From positions 14,080 to 28,132 of the forward strand of contig PMUE01000026.1 of assembly GCA_003167055.1 (NCBI GenBank): 14,053 bases of DNA, written 5' to 3'. This DNA is from Vulcanimicrobiota bacterium (GTDB taxonomy: Bacteria > Vulcanimicrobiota > Vulcanimicrobiia > Vulcanimicrobiales > Vulcanimicrobiaceae). Shown here piece after piece: positions 1-7,126 of the stretch (the first letter of the stretch is position 1; each line of letters starts with the position of its first letter). The position numbers and the translations under genes were made by a program. Below the pieces are notes generated by a model. The model searched no databases and was not told where the DNA came from. It worked only from the letters and a program-made list of their open reading frames with translations.

Positions 1-499
1 AATCGATTGCATCGCCGTCCATCCCGAAGATCGACTCGGTGACGATGAGCGCGTTACCGCGGCGCCGCGCCGGGAGCGCCGCGTGATCGTAGATGAAGCG
101 GTGGATCTTCGTACCGCGGACGCCGTCGATGAGCGATGCGTGGTTGAGGCGGTCGGAATAGATGTAGTCAACGGTACGTGAAAGGACCGCGGGTGCGCCG
201 AGCGCCGCGAGATAACCCGAGGAAAAGAGCAACACGCGTTCACGGCCGAGCCACGCGGCCAATTCTTCTTCGAGAAGCGACTGCTCGCGATGCGCGCCTC
301 CGAGCAGACGTGCGCCGCCGGCGCCGACGCGCGTAGCCCGGTGAAATGCCTCGACGACCTGCGGATGTGTCGCGAGTGCGAGGTAATCGTTCGAAGAAAA
401 ATCGAGAACGCCGATTCGTGCGCGCGGGCGCACTTCGCGGTACCGCCCCTGCCCGCGTATCGCAGCGAGAAGCGCTGACGCGCGGTCGAGATAGGTCAA
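1..499 (-). CDS. bioF: 8-amino-7-oxononanoate synthase, N-terminal part (cut by the left edge)
   Basis: This PLP enzyme of the alpha-oxoamine synthase family condenses a pimeloyl thioester with L-alanine to give 8-amino-7-oxononanoate, the step just before BioA in biotin synthesis. About 166 codons are visible. They carry family motifs in the right order: DFSSNDYLALA near residue 34, GAGGARLLGG, SSGYLAALG, SDRLNHASLIDG and TESIFGMDGD at the window edge. The PLP-binding lysine lies beyond the edge. I chose the TTG start at 499-497 because it overlaps the bioA stop (TTGA) and has GGAG about 8 bases upstream; no ATG is available nearby. The overlap implies translational coupling to bioA. A glycine C-acetyltransferase (Kbl) is the main alternative, but the bioA neighbour favours BioF. 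Confidence 0.9.
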   Translation of the reverse strand, partial: MTYLDRASALLAAIRGQGRYREVRPRARIGVLDFSSNDYLALATHPQVVEAFHRATRVGAGGARLLGGAHREQSLLEEELAAWLGRERVLLFSSGYLAALGAPAVLSRTVDYIYSDRLNHASLIDGVRGTKIHRFIYDHAALPARRRGNALIVTESIFGMDGDAID

Positions 500-1692
500 T
501 TCGTTCGCTCCAGCGCCTCAGAAAACGCATCGAAAAAATCGGCGATGTCTTCGTCGCTCGATGAGAGCGGCGGGACGAGTTGGACGGTGGCACCGATCGG
601 CCGCGTGAAATGTCCGAGTTCGTAGAGCGCGTTGGTGACCGGCCACGCCCGCTGCGCGTCGTGCAATTCAATGCCGATCATCGTGCCGGCTTGGCGAATC
701 TCACGGATAGCCGGATGGGTACGCAAGGTCGCTGAGCGTTCGCCGGCAACGCGCTCGATACTACCGGCGCGCTCGAACGTACCTTCGAGCGCAAAGAGTT
801 CGAGTGACGCTAGTGCTGCCGCACAGGCGATCGGATTGCCCGCATACGAATGGCCGTGAAAGAACTGTTTGCGCTCTTCGGGCGCGCCCAGAAACGCTTG
901 GTAAATACGCTCCCGCGCAAGCACCGCCGAAAGCGGCAGCACGCCGCCGGACATGCCTTTGCCGAGCGCAATCAGATCGGGACGAAGGTCGAGTTGTTCG
1001 TAGGCAAACATCGTGCCGGTTCGCCCAAAACCTGTCGCGATCTCGTCGACGATCACGAGCGGCATGCAGTTTCGCAACGGTACGTAGTGCTCGATCGGCA
1101 CGAGCCGCATGCCGGCCGCGGCTTGCACGATCGGTTCCACGATCACGGCAGCAACGTCAGGTGCCTCCAGATCGTCGGCACGTTCGTATGGCCGTGTTTC
1201 AAACGTCACCGGGCCGTAGCGCGATTTGAAGACGGCGATGTCGGAGACGCTCATCGCACTGGCGGTATCGCCGTGATAGGCATCCACCAACCGCAGGAAA
1301 CGGGTACGCCGCGTCTCACCCAGGTGTTGCCAATAATGGAGCGCCATCTTGATAGCCGCCTCGACCGCGCTTGCACCGTCGCCGGCGAAAAACGCATAGT
1401 CCGTCTCGCAAAGCTCGCACAATGCTTGGGCGAGCGCTTCGGCCGGAAGATTGGTTGCACCCAGCGTCGTCGCGTGATCGAGCGTCGCTGCCTGCAAGGC
1501 GATCGCATCCACGATTGCCGGGTGCGAGTGTCCGTGAATGATCGTCCAAATCGAACTCACAGCATCAAAGAGGCGGCGCCCTCGCGCGTCGTACAGGCTC
1601 GTGCCGTCTCCGCGGACGAACGTTCGCGCGCTTGCGTCGAAGGACTGCATCTGAGTGAACGGAAGCCAGAGGTGGGACACCGCTTGGATCAT
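496..1692 (-). CDS. bioA: 7,8-diaminopelargonate synthase (8-amino-7-oxononanoate aminotransferase)
   Basis: This class III PLP aminotransferase converts 8-amino-7-oxononanoate to 7,8-diaminononanoate in biotin synthesis. The 398-residue length is slightly short of the usual 420-450. Visible motifs are HLWLPFTQM at 7-15, GHSHP, YHGDT, DEIATGFGRTG with the PLP-ring aspartate at D216, and LGKGMSGG with the Schiff-base lysine at K245. The DEIATGFGRTG motif is typical of BioA rather than other class III aminotransferases. GATNLPAE, YHGDTASAMSV and HGHSYAGNP look closer, from memory, to the Bacillus lysine-using enzyme than to the SAM-using E. coli one; this is inference. The reading frame stays open upstream to about 2034, but I place the start at the ATG at 1692-1690 just before the conserved HLWxPF motif. 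A GTG at 1701 is possible. It forms an operon with bioF. Confidence 0.93.
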   Translation of the reverse strand: MIQAVSHLWLPFTQMQSFDASARTFVRGDGTSLYDARGRRLFDAVSSIWTIIHGHSHPAIVDAIALQAATLDHATTLGATNLPAEALAQALCELCETDYAFFAGDGASAVEAAIKMALHYWQHLGETRRTRFLRLVDAYHGDTASAMSVSDIAVFKSRYGPVTFETRPYERADDLEAPDVAAVIVEPIVQAAAGMRLVPIEHYVPLRNCMPLVIVDEIATGFGRTGTMFAYEQLDLRPDLIALGKGMSGGVLPLSAVLARERIYQAFLGAPEERKQFFHGHSYAGNPIACAAALASLELFALEGTFERAGSIERVAGERSATLRTHPAIREIRQAGTMIGIELHDAQRAWPVTNALYELGHFTRPIGATVQLVPPLSSSDEDIADFFDAFSEALERTN

Positions 1693-1710
1693 GGACTGCA
1701 CGAGTTTCGC

Positions 1711-3204
1711 GTGGACGCACCGGTAATCATCGTCGGCGGAGGCCCGGTCGGCCTTTCGCTCGCGCTTGGTCTTGCGCGCTATGGGGCTGCCTCGATCATC
1801 CTGGAGCGCAACCGCGAACCGGTGCCGGAGTCGCGCGCGGCCGTGATCTGGCCGCGCACGCAGGAGATCCTGCGCGATTGGGGAGCATATGCCCCGCTGC
1901 GGCAAGCAGGCCGCTTCGCTCGCGAGCTTCGTGGCGTCAATGCGCGCACACAAGCGACGTTTGTCACGATCGACTTCTCGACCATCGATGACGTGTTCGA
2001 CGATCCGGGCGCGCTGATGCTGCCGCAAAGCCAAACTGAACGCATCCTGCGCGAGCTCGTCGGGAGCAATCCGCTCTGCGCCTTACGCACCGGCGCCGTC
2101 GTCGGCGGTCTCGCGCAAGACCAAAGCGGCGTTGACGTGTTCGTCGACGGCCCGTCCGGCCACGAACGCCTACGCGCGTCGTTTGTCGTCGGCTGCGATG
2201 GCGCTCACGGCGTCGTGCGCCAGGCGATCGGCCTCACCCTACAGGGCGTGACGTACGACACGCGCGTCGTGCTGAGCGATGAAACGGTCAACGTCGACAT
2301 CCCCCCGGACATTACCGCGCGCGTGCGCTTCGATTTACCGGGATTGCGCGGTGCGATACGATTCGGCGATCGATCCTGGCGCGTGATGGCCTCCGTCCCG
2401 AAGGAGATCAGCGACGAAGACGCGCTCGCGCCGCTAGCCCATCGCGAACGCGTCCGCGACCTCTTCGGCGACGCGCCGTACGAGACACAGTGGAGCAGTT
2501 TGTTCAAAATCCACCGCCGTCACGCGCAGCGCTTCGTCGTCGGCCGTGTGATGCTCGCCGGAGATGCCGCACATCTGAACAGCCCCGCAGGCGGTCAGGG
2601 CATGAACGCGGGGATTCAAGATGCGGCCAACCTCGCATGGAAGCTCGCGTTCGCCGCTCGCAGCGAGCGCAGCGCTGCCGCGTTAATGGAGAGCTACGAT
2701 CGCGAGCGGCGCGAGATCATCACCGACACGGTGGAGCGCGTAACCGATCGCATCACGCGTTTCGGGATCACGTTCCCGATGCGCGCGCGTCAATTCGCGA
2801 TCCGCACCTTCGCCCGTGTAATTCGCGCTCGCGGCATGCAGCGCAAACTCTGCCGCGGTATCGGCATGCTTAGTGGCCGCTACAATACCTCGCCGATCAT
2901 CGACGCGCGTCATCCGCTCGCGGGACGGCGCATCGACGACCTCCGCCTTGTCGACGGCTCGCGCATCAACGCGCGCCGCGCCGGCCAAGCCTTGTTGATC
3001 GTCACCGGCGACTTTGCGCTCGATCTGCCGCATGTACGTGTCCCGTCGCCACCGAAACGGTGGCACGTGAAACCGCCCGTGGTCCTCATTGTGCGCCCTG
3101 ACGGCTGCGTCGCCGCGGTGATCGAGCGACCGAGCCTGGAACGGATCGAAGCAGCGTGGCGTCGCGCCTTCTGCGACGCGCTGCCGCTACCGGTGTCGGC
3201 TTAG
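1711..3204 (+). CDS. FAD-dependent group A (PHBH-fold) monooxygenase
   Basis: This is a flavoprotein hydroxylase of the MhpA / UbiH / rifampicin-monooxygenase class, which uses NAD(P)H and O2 to hydroxylate aromatic or polyketide-like substrates. All three family motifs are present: the Rossmann GxGxxG at G9-G14 (VIIVGGGPVG), the DG motif at 161-164 (GCDG) and the GD motif at 284-288 (GDAAH) followed by NSPAGGQGMNAGIQDAANL. The C-terminal 100 residues resemble the thioredoxin-like tail of MhpA-type enzymes and end with VLIVRPDGCVAAV. At 497 residues the length is normal. I use the GTG at 1711 because it puts GxGxxG at residue 9. A TTG at 1684 with AGGTGG about 8 bases upstream would add nine residues and overlap bioA. 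The MFS transporter gene follows directly. The substrate is unknown. Confidence 0.9.
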   Translation: MDAPVIIVGGGPVGLSLALGLARYGAASIILERNREPVPESRAAVIWPRTQEILRDWGAYAPLRQAGRFARELRGVNARTQATFVTIDFSTIDDVFDDPGALMLPQSQTERILRELVGSNPLCALRTGAVVGGLAQDQSGVDVFVDGPSGHERLRASFVVGCDGAHGVVRQAIGLTLQGVTYDTRVVLSDETVNVDIPPDITARVRFDLPGLRGAIRFGDRSWRVMASVPKEISDEDALAPLAHRERVRDLFGDAPYETQWSSLFKIHRRHAQRFVVGRVMLAGDAAHLNSPAGGQGMNAGIQDAANLAWKLAFAARSERSAAALMESYDRERREIITDTVERVTDRITRFGITFPMRARQFAIRTFARVIRARGMQRKLCRGIGMLSGRYNTSPIIDARHPLAGRRIDDLRLVDGSRINARRAGQALLIVTGDFALDLPHVRVPSPPKRWHVKPPVVLIVRPDGCVAAVIERPSLERIEAAWRRAFCDALPLPVSA

Positions 3205-4466
3205 TGGCTTCTGCGACAACGACAACCAGTTATCGCGGCGCGGTTTCGCGCATCGCGGTCGGCGGCTGGTTCGAGCTTTACGACCTGTTCATGTCGGCCT
3301 ACATCTCGCTCGGGCTGATTCGCGCCAAGCTGTTCACCACCACCTCGCCCTCGCCGTTCGACCTGAGCGCGTTCGCCGGATTCATCGGTTGCGGCTTTGC
3401 CGGCATGTTCTTCGGTACGCTGATCTTCAGCGGCATCTCGGATCGCTTCGGGCGCAAAGCGGCGTTTACGTTTTCGCTGGTGTGGTATTCGATTGCGACG
3501 CTGGTCATGGCGTTCATGAATTCCGCTGCGGCTATCGACGTGTGGCGTTTCATCGCCGGTCTTGGCATCGGGGTCCAACTCGTCACCAGCGACGCCTACG
3601 TATCCGAGCTTGTGCCCAAGGAACAGCGCGGACGATGGGTTGCGTTTACCCAAGTGATCGGTTACACGTCGATTCCGGTGGCGGCGCTGCTTGCCTATCT
3701 GTTGGTGCCGCATACGATTTTCGGCTTGGACGGATGGCGCTATGTCGTGATGGTGGGCGCGCTCGGCGGCATTGTCATTTGGTTCGTGCGTCCAGGTCTT
3801 CCCGATTCACAGCGTTGGCAGAGCGCGCACGCGGCGCACGGGAAAAGCGATCCGCTCTTCGCGCTGCGCACGATCTGGAACCCAACCTACCGCGTCCGCA
3901 CCGTGATGCTGATCGTCTTCAACCTCGCGCAGACGGTCGGATTTTACGGTTTTGCGTCGTGGGTTCCCGTGTTCCTCGCTACGCAGGGTGTCGAACTCAC
4001 CCATTCACTGCAGTATGCATTTTTGATTGCGATCGTAAATCCACTCGGTCCGTTCCTTGCGATGATCTTCGCGGACCGTATCGAGCGCAAGTGGCAGATC
4101 GTTACACTAGCACTGATCATTGGTGCGGCGGGCCTGGTGTTTGCGCAAATGCGCAATCCGATTCCGATCGTCTTTTTCGGCGTACTCGTCACGCTCGGAA
4201 ACGCCTGGTTCTCGGCGGCCTATCATACCTATCAAGCGGAGCTCTTTCCGACTCCGATTCGCGCGCAGGCCGTGGGCTTTGTGTACGCGTGGAGCCGCTT
4301 TAGCTCGATTTTCGTCGGCTTCCTGATCGCCGCGGTGCTGCGCGCAAACGGGACGCTCGGAGTCTTTGCAATGATCTGCACGGCGATGATCATCGTTGCC
4401 CTCGACATCGGCATTCTCGGCCCGAAAACAAACGGCCGCGATCTCGACGAGCTTTCGCCACTATGA
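3204..4466 (+). CDS. MFS transporter, metabolite:H+ symporter type
   Basis: This is an inner-membrane major facilitator of about 420 residues with roughly 12 predicted hydrophobic helices. Family marks are WFELYD in helix 1 (residues 22-27), the loop 2-3 motif SDRFGRK at 79-85, a motif like those of sugar and aromatic-acid porters (VSELVPKEQRGR) after helix 4, and a degenerate second-half copy ADRIERK. These point to the sugar/aromatic-acid/metabolite symporter group rather than drug-efflux DHA families, although efflux cannot be excluded. I use the GTG at 3204, which overlaps the TAG stop of the monooxygenase (TAGTG). An in-frame GTG at 3156 would add 16 residues. No Shine-Dalgarno sequence is evident, so coupled translation is likely. 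Pairing with a hydroxylase suggests import of the compound it oxidises, as with MhpT and MhpA. Confidence 0.88.
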   Translation: MASATTTTSYRGAVSRIAVGGWFELYDLFMSAYISLGLIRAKLFTTTSPSPFDLSAFAGFIGCGFAGMFFGTLIFSGISDRFGRKAAFTFSLVWYSIATLVMAFMNSAAAIDVWRFIAGLGIGVQLVTSDAYVSELVPKEQRGRWVAFTQVIGYTSIPVAALLAYLLVPHTIFGLDGWRYVVMVGALGGIVIWFVRPGLPDSQRWQSAHAAHGKSDPLFALRTIWNPTYRVRTVMLIVFNLAQTVGFYGFASWVPVFLATQGVELTHSLQYAFLIAIVNPLGPFLAMIFADRIERKWQIVTLALIIGAAGLVFAQMRNPIPIVFFGVLVTLGNAWFSAAYHTYQAELFPTPIRAQAVGFVYAWSRFSSIFVGFLIAAVLRANGTLGVFAMICTAMIIVALDIGILGPKTNGRDLDELSPL

Positions 4467-4729
4467 ACGGCGCCATCGTTATCGGATGTCTCTGTGTAAT
4501 CGGCGGAGCCATCGGGATTCTCATGAACTTCCGGATGACCACTTCGCGACCGAATCCGGTCTTTGCATTCGGGAACGTGCTCTTCTTCATCGGACCGATC
4601 GTGCTCGGCATTCGTTCGATTGCGCGCTCAATGAACCAGGTGGAGCTCTTCGCCTTTGGCTTCGCCGCAGTCGGGCTCGCAGTTATGATCGCCGGACTCG
4701 TCTTAGGACGACGGCGCAACCGCGTGTAG
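4463..4729 (+). CDS. small membrane protein of unknown function, three predicted helices
   Basis: I do not recognise this 88-residue protein. It is mostly hydrophobic, with three likely transmembrane segments at about residues 4-22, 32-50 and 62-82, and ends in a basic tail (GRRRNRV) that probably faces the cytoplasm. Its ATG overlaps the stop of the MFS gene (ATGA), so it is probably co-translated with the transporter and is the last gene of the plus-strand operon. It could be an accessory subunit or an unrelated small membrane protein. Only 11 bases separate its stop from the convergent HNH gene, and I see no intrinsic terminator in them. Confidence 0.75.
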   Translation: MNGAIVIGCLCVIGGAIGILMNFRMTTSRPNPVFAFGNVLFFIGPIVLGIRSIARSMNQVELFAFGFAAVGLAVMIAGLVLGRRRNRV

Positions 4730-4740
4730 CTATGTGAGCT

Positions 4741-5268
4741 TCACTCGACGCGCTCGTCGATCGAGACGTTATACAGGAAGAGGAACTTGCCCCATTCACC
4801 CGGCAGCGTGTTGCGCTTGATCTGAATCCACGGAATATACTTGGGCTGGCGCGGCTTGCGCTTGAGCGACATGTTGGCTTCTTCGGGCGTGCGGTTGTTC
4901 TTGCGGTTGTTGCAGCGCATGCACGCGCACACGAGGTTCTCCCAGGTCGACGGGCCACCGCGGCTGCGCGGCACGACGTGATCGACCGTCATCAGTTTCT
5001 CACCGCGCGTTCCACAGTACTGACAGGCGTGATCGTCGCGAATCAGTACGTTCTTTTTCGTCAGTGCGACCTTCTGCATCGGACGGCGGATGTAATAGAG
5101 CATCCGGATGATCGACGGCATGCGCATTTCGTAGCGCGTCGAGGCGAGCACGCGGTCGCGATTGTGAACGATCTCCGCTTTGCCTGCGAAGAGCAGCTTC
5201 ACGGCGCGCTGAAAGCTCGTGATGTTGAGCGCCTCATACGTGAAGTTCAAAACAAGCACATCACTCAT
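4741..5268 (-). CDS. HNH endonuclease family protein
   Basis: This is a stand-alone HNH domain protein of the kind widespread in cyanobacteria, actinobacteria and related groups, often annotated only as HNH endonuclease. The N-terminal 75 residues carry the family's usual opening (VLVLNFTYEALNIT, then RAVKLLFAGKAEIV). The HNH zinc finger follows: C82 and C85 (CQYCG), D96-H97 with PRSRGG, N111, then C116 and C119 (CMRC) with NNRKNNRTPEEA. The catalytic and zinc residues therefore look intact. The physiological target is unknown, and nothing beside it suggests restriction, intron or phage-packaging use. I chose the ATG at 5268, which fits the family's N terminus. A GTG at 5295 overlapping the upstream stop (GTGA) is possible and would place the start inside the hairpin at 5281-5306. 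Confidence 0.88.
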   Translation of the reverse strand: MSDVLVLNFTYEALNITSFQRAVKLLFAGKAEIVHNRDRVLASTRYEMRMPSIIRMLYYIRRPMQKVALTKKNVLIRDDHACQYCGTRGEKLMTVDHVVPRSRGGPSTWENLVCACMRCNNRKNNRTPEEANMSLKRKPRQPKYIPWIQIKRNTLPGEWGKFLFLYNVSIDERVE

Positions 5269-5280
5269 GATAAATGCGCG

Positions 5281-5310
5281 AAACGAGGCATTCACATGCC
5301 TCGTTTTCTT
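5281..5310. terminator. perfect 11-bp hairpin, possible terminator or attenuator
   Basis: Bases 5281-5291 (aaacgaggcat) and 5296-5306 (atgcctcgttt) are exact reverse complements around a four-base loop, tcac. On the plus strand the stem continues into a T-rich tail (ttttctt), a usable intrinsic-terminator shape. On the minus strand the tail is only TTT followed by CGCG, which is weak. The loop holds the stop codon of the DUF1844-like gene, and the possible upstream GTG start of the HNH gene overlaps it. It could stop minus-strand transcription from the pdx operon, or stop plus-strand transcription running antisense across the HNH gene. The repeat is seen; its role is inference. Confidence 0.5.
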
Positions 5311-5579
5311 ACAAACGTCAGTCGAGTTTCGGTCAGCATCTGCGTTATTGCTAACCTTTCATCCGGCCGCAACCTTTCTTTGACGCGTTCGAATGCCACG
5401 CTCGCAACTTCGATCGCTGCATCCGCCGCGCGAAAATCAGGTTCCTTTCCGTCGTTGTCAGCGAGATAGGCGTGCGCCGCCAGCGCGAGCGTTGCGATCA
5501 CTTCGGTCAGCAACGGCTCGAGCGGTGGGATCTGCCCCTGGAATCCGGATGGCCCGGATTCTGCCGCCTGCGAACTCAT
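5292..5579 (-). CDS. DUF1844-like small helical protein
   Basis: This 95-residue protein has no known biochemical role. After a low-complexity, Pro/Gly/Ser-containing N terminus (1-22) it has a helix at about 23-39 (LLTEVIATLALAAHAYL), an acidic link, a second helix rich in Ala, Val and Glu (about 50-68), and a last helix ending in TETRLTFVRKRG. This pattern of a hydrophobic first helix with a conserved-looking His, a D..A...I helix, and a terminal L...R..FV matches what I recall of DUF1844, a small family found in many bacterial phyla. It lies 12 bases after pdxT, so it is probably co-transcribed. No clear Shine-Dalgarno sequence precedes the ATG. Family assignment is from memory of the pattern and is moderately sure. 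Confidence 0.72.
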   Translation of the reverse strand: MSSQAAESGPSGFQGQIPPLEPLLTEVIATLALAAHAYLADNDGKEPDFRAADAAIEVASVAFERVKERLRPDERLAITQMLTETRLTFVRKRGM

Positions 5580-5591
5580 TGGGGAGAGAAG

Positions 5592-6206
5592 TTACGCGGC
5601 GGAGGAAGCCTTCCCTTGCGCGCGCGCGGCTTCGACCATGCTCAGGAAGTACGCGTGGACCCTCGGATCACCGGTCAATTCGGGGTGAAACGAGGTCCCG
5701 AGCACGTTATCCGCGCGGACCATCACACCGTGCCCGTCGCGCGAGGCGAGCAGTTCCACGCTGGGCCCCACACGCTCGATCCACGGCGCGCGAATGAACA
5801 CCGCCGGAAACGGTTTCCGTCCAAGCGCGGGAATCAGCAACTCGACTTCGGCCGATTCGTTTTGGCGTCCAAACGCATTGCGCCGCACCGTGATATCGAT
5901 AAGGTCAAGCGTCGGCTGTTTCATATCCGCAACGTCACGCGCGGTAACGATCATCCCCATGCACGTCCCCCACAGCGGCATGCCGCCGCGGACGCGTTCG
6001 ACGATCGGCTGCGCTAGTCCAAAGCGGTCGAGCAGTTTCATCACCGTCGTCGACTCACCGCCGGGAATGACGAGCCCGGCTACGCGCGCGAGTTCTTCCG
6101 GCGTCTTCACCGAGATGGCTTGCGCGCCGGCACGTTCCAGCGCCGCGACGTGTTCGACCACGTCGCCCTGCAGCGCAAGGACACCTACGAGCGGATTAGT
6201 TGCCAC
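5592..6206 (-). CDS. pdxT: pyridoxal 5'-phosphate synthase, glutaminase subunit
   Basis: PdxT releases ammonia from glutamine and passes it to PdxS in the DXP-independent PLP synthase complex (12 PdxS with 12 PdxT in characterised examples). The 204 residues show all class I glutaminase marks: GVLALQGD at 8-15, PGGESTT at 48-54, the nucleophile C82 in GTCMGM (usually GTCAG), NAFGRQ, VFIRAP, and the His/Glu pair H174 and E176 in SFHPEL. The start is a GTG at 6206-6204 that overlaps the end of pdxS by 11 bases, so translation is likely coupled, which suits a fixed-ratio complex. No residue needed for activity appears to be missing. Confidence 0.96.
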   Translation of the reverse strand: MATNPLVGVLALQGDVVEHVAALERAGAQAISVKTPEELARVAGLVIPGGESTTVMKLLDRFGLAQPIVERVRGGMPLWGTCMGMIVTARDVADMKQPTLDLIDITVRRNAFGRQNESAEVELLIPALGRKPFPAVFIRAPWIERVGPSVELLASRDGHGVMVRADNVLGTSFHPELTGDPRVHAYFLSMVEAARAQGKASSAA

Positions 6207-7092
6207 GCGTTGCGAGCAGTTCCGATTCGTCGAGTTTGCGCACGTCGATGCCGGGCATCGCGTCGGCGGTTCCTAGCGAACGGCACGCGTCGGCGACGAC
6301 CTTGGCGTCGGTGTAATGGGTGGTCGCATCGACGATCGCGCGGGCGAATTTCTTAGGATCTTTGGACTTAAAGATGCCGCTGCCGACGAAGATGCCCTCG
6401 GCGCCGAGTTGCATCATCAGCGCCGCGTCGGCCGGCGTCGAAACACCGCCGGCACAGAAAAGCACGACCGGGAGTTTCCCGGCCTCCGCCACGTCCTTGA
6501 CGAGTTCGTAGCTCGCGCCGATGTCGCGCGCACGCGCGACCAGTTCTTCCTTAGGAGAGACCGTCAGTTGGGCGATGGCGTCTTTGATCGCGCGGATGTG
6601 GCGTACGGCTTCGACGATGTTGCCGCTGCCGGCTTCACCCTTGCGCCGAATCATCGCTGCGCCTTCGGTGATGCGGCGCAGCGCCTCCCCGAGGTCGCGC
6701 GCACCACAGACAAACGGCGTTGTGAAGGCGTTCTTATCGACGTGATAGAGATCGTCGGCCGGTGTGAGTACTTCGGATTCGTCGATGTAGTCGATCCCGA
6801 TCGATTGCAGCACTTGCGCCTCAGCGAAGTGACCGATGCGCACCTTGGCCATGACCGGAATCGTCACCGAATCCATGATGCCGGCAATCAGTTCGAGTGA
6901 GCTCATGCGCGCGACGCCGCCGGCAGCGCGAATATCCGCTGGGATTCGCTCGAGCGCCATGACGGCCACGGCGCCGGCCTCCTGGGCGATGATGGCCTGC
7001 GCGGGGGTCACGACGTCCATGATGACGCCGCCCTTGAGCATCTGCGCGAGCCCGCGCTTGACGGTTACGGTGCCGGTCGACTTCTGTTCCAT
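6196..7092 (-). CDS. pdxS: pyridoxal 5'-phosphate synthase, synthase subunit
   Basis: PdxS is a (beta/alpha)8 enzyme that builds PLP from ribose 5-phosphate, glyceraldehyde 3-phosphate and the ammonia delivered by PdxT. The 298 residues match the usual length, and the catalytic set is in place, offset by about two from Bacillus numbering: D26 (GGVIMD), K83 (PVMAKVRIGH), D104 (YIDESEVL) and K151 (RRKGEAGSG). The phosphate-binding GVSTPADAALMMQLGAEG and GSGIFKS segments are also conserved. Minor departures are RRKGEAGSG for the common RTKGEAGTG and LFCAGG for NFAAGG. The ATG is at 7092. It lies 34 bases after the Pro-rich protein gene, so it may be in one operon with the genes before it or have its own promoter in that gap. 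Confidence 0.97.
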   Translation of the reverse strand: MEQKSTGTVTVKRGLAQMLKGGVIMDVVTPAQAIIAQEAGAVAVMALERIPADIRAAGGVARMSSLELIAGIMDSVTIPVMAKVRIGHFAEAQVLQSIGIDYIDESEVLTPADDLYHVDKNAFTTPFVCGARDLGEALRRITEGAAMIRRKGEAGSGNIVEAVRHIRAIKDAIAQLTVSPKEELVARARDIGASYELVKDVAEAGKLPVVLFCAGGVSTPADAALMMQLGAEGIFVGSGIFKSKDPKKFARAIVDATTHYTDAKVVADACRSLGTADAMPGIDVRKLDESELLATRGN

Positions 7093-7126
7093 GTCCCTAT
7101 CGTATCAAGGGAAACCAATGGAGACA

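Noticed and set aside
850..1710. Long open plus-strand frame joined in frame to the monooxygenase and running opposite bioA, which would make a 784-residue protein.
   Set aside because: It is antisense to a clear BioA with conserved motifs, has no recognisable protein features, and the monooxygenase's FAD motif marks the true N terminus near 1711. GC-rich codon bias explains the lack of stops.
1693..2034. Upstream in-frame extension of bioA that would give a 512-residue protein.
   Set aside because: It overlaps the FAD-binding region of the monooxygenase, and its extra residues do not resemble a BioA N terminus; the family begins close to HLWxPF.
3389..4303. A 304-codon plus-strand open frame inside the MFS gene.
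   Set aside because: The sequence is Arg/Cys/Ser-rich with no family motif and lies in another frame of a convincing 12-helix transporter.
4725..4750. Possible small inverted repeat (gtga-gct-tcac) between the convergent genes as a terminator.
   Set aside because: The stem is only four base pairs and has no T-tract.
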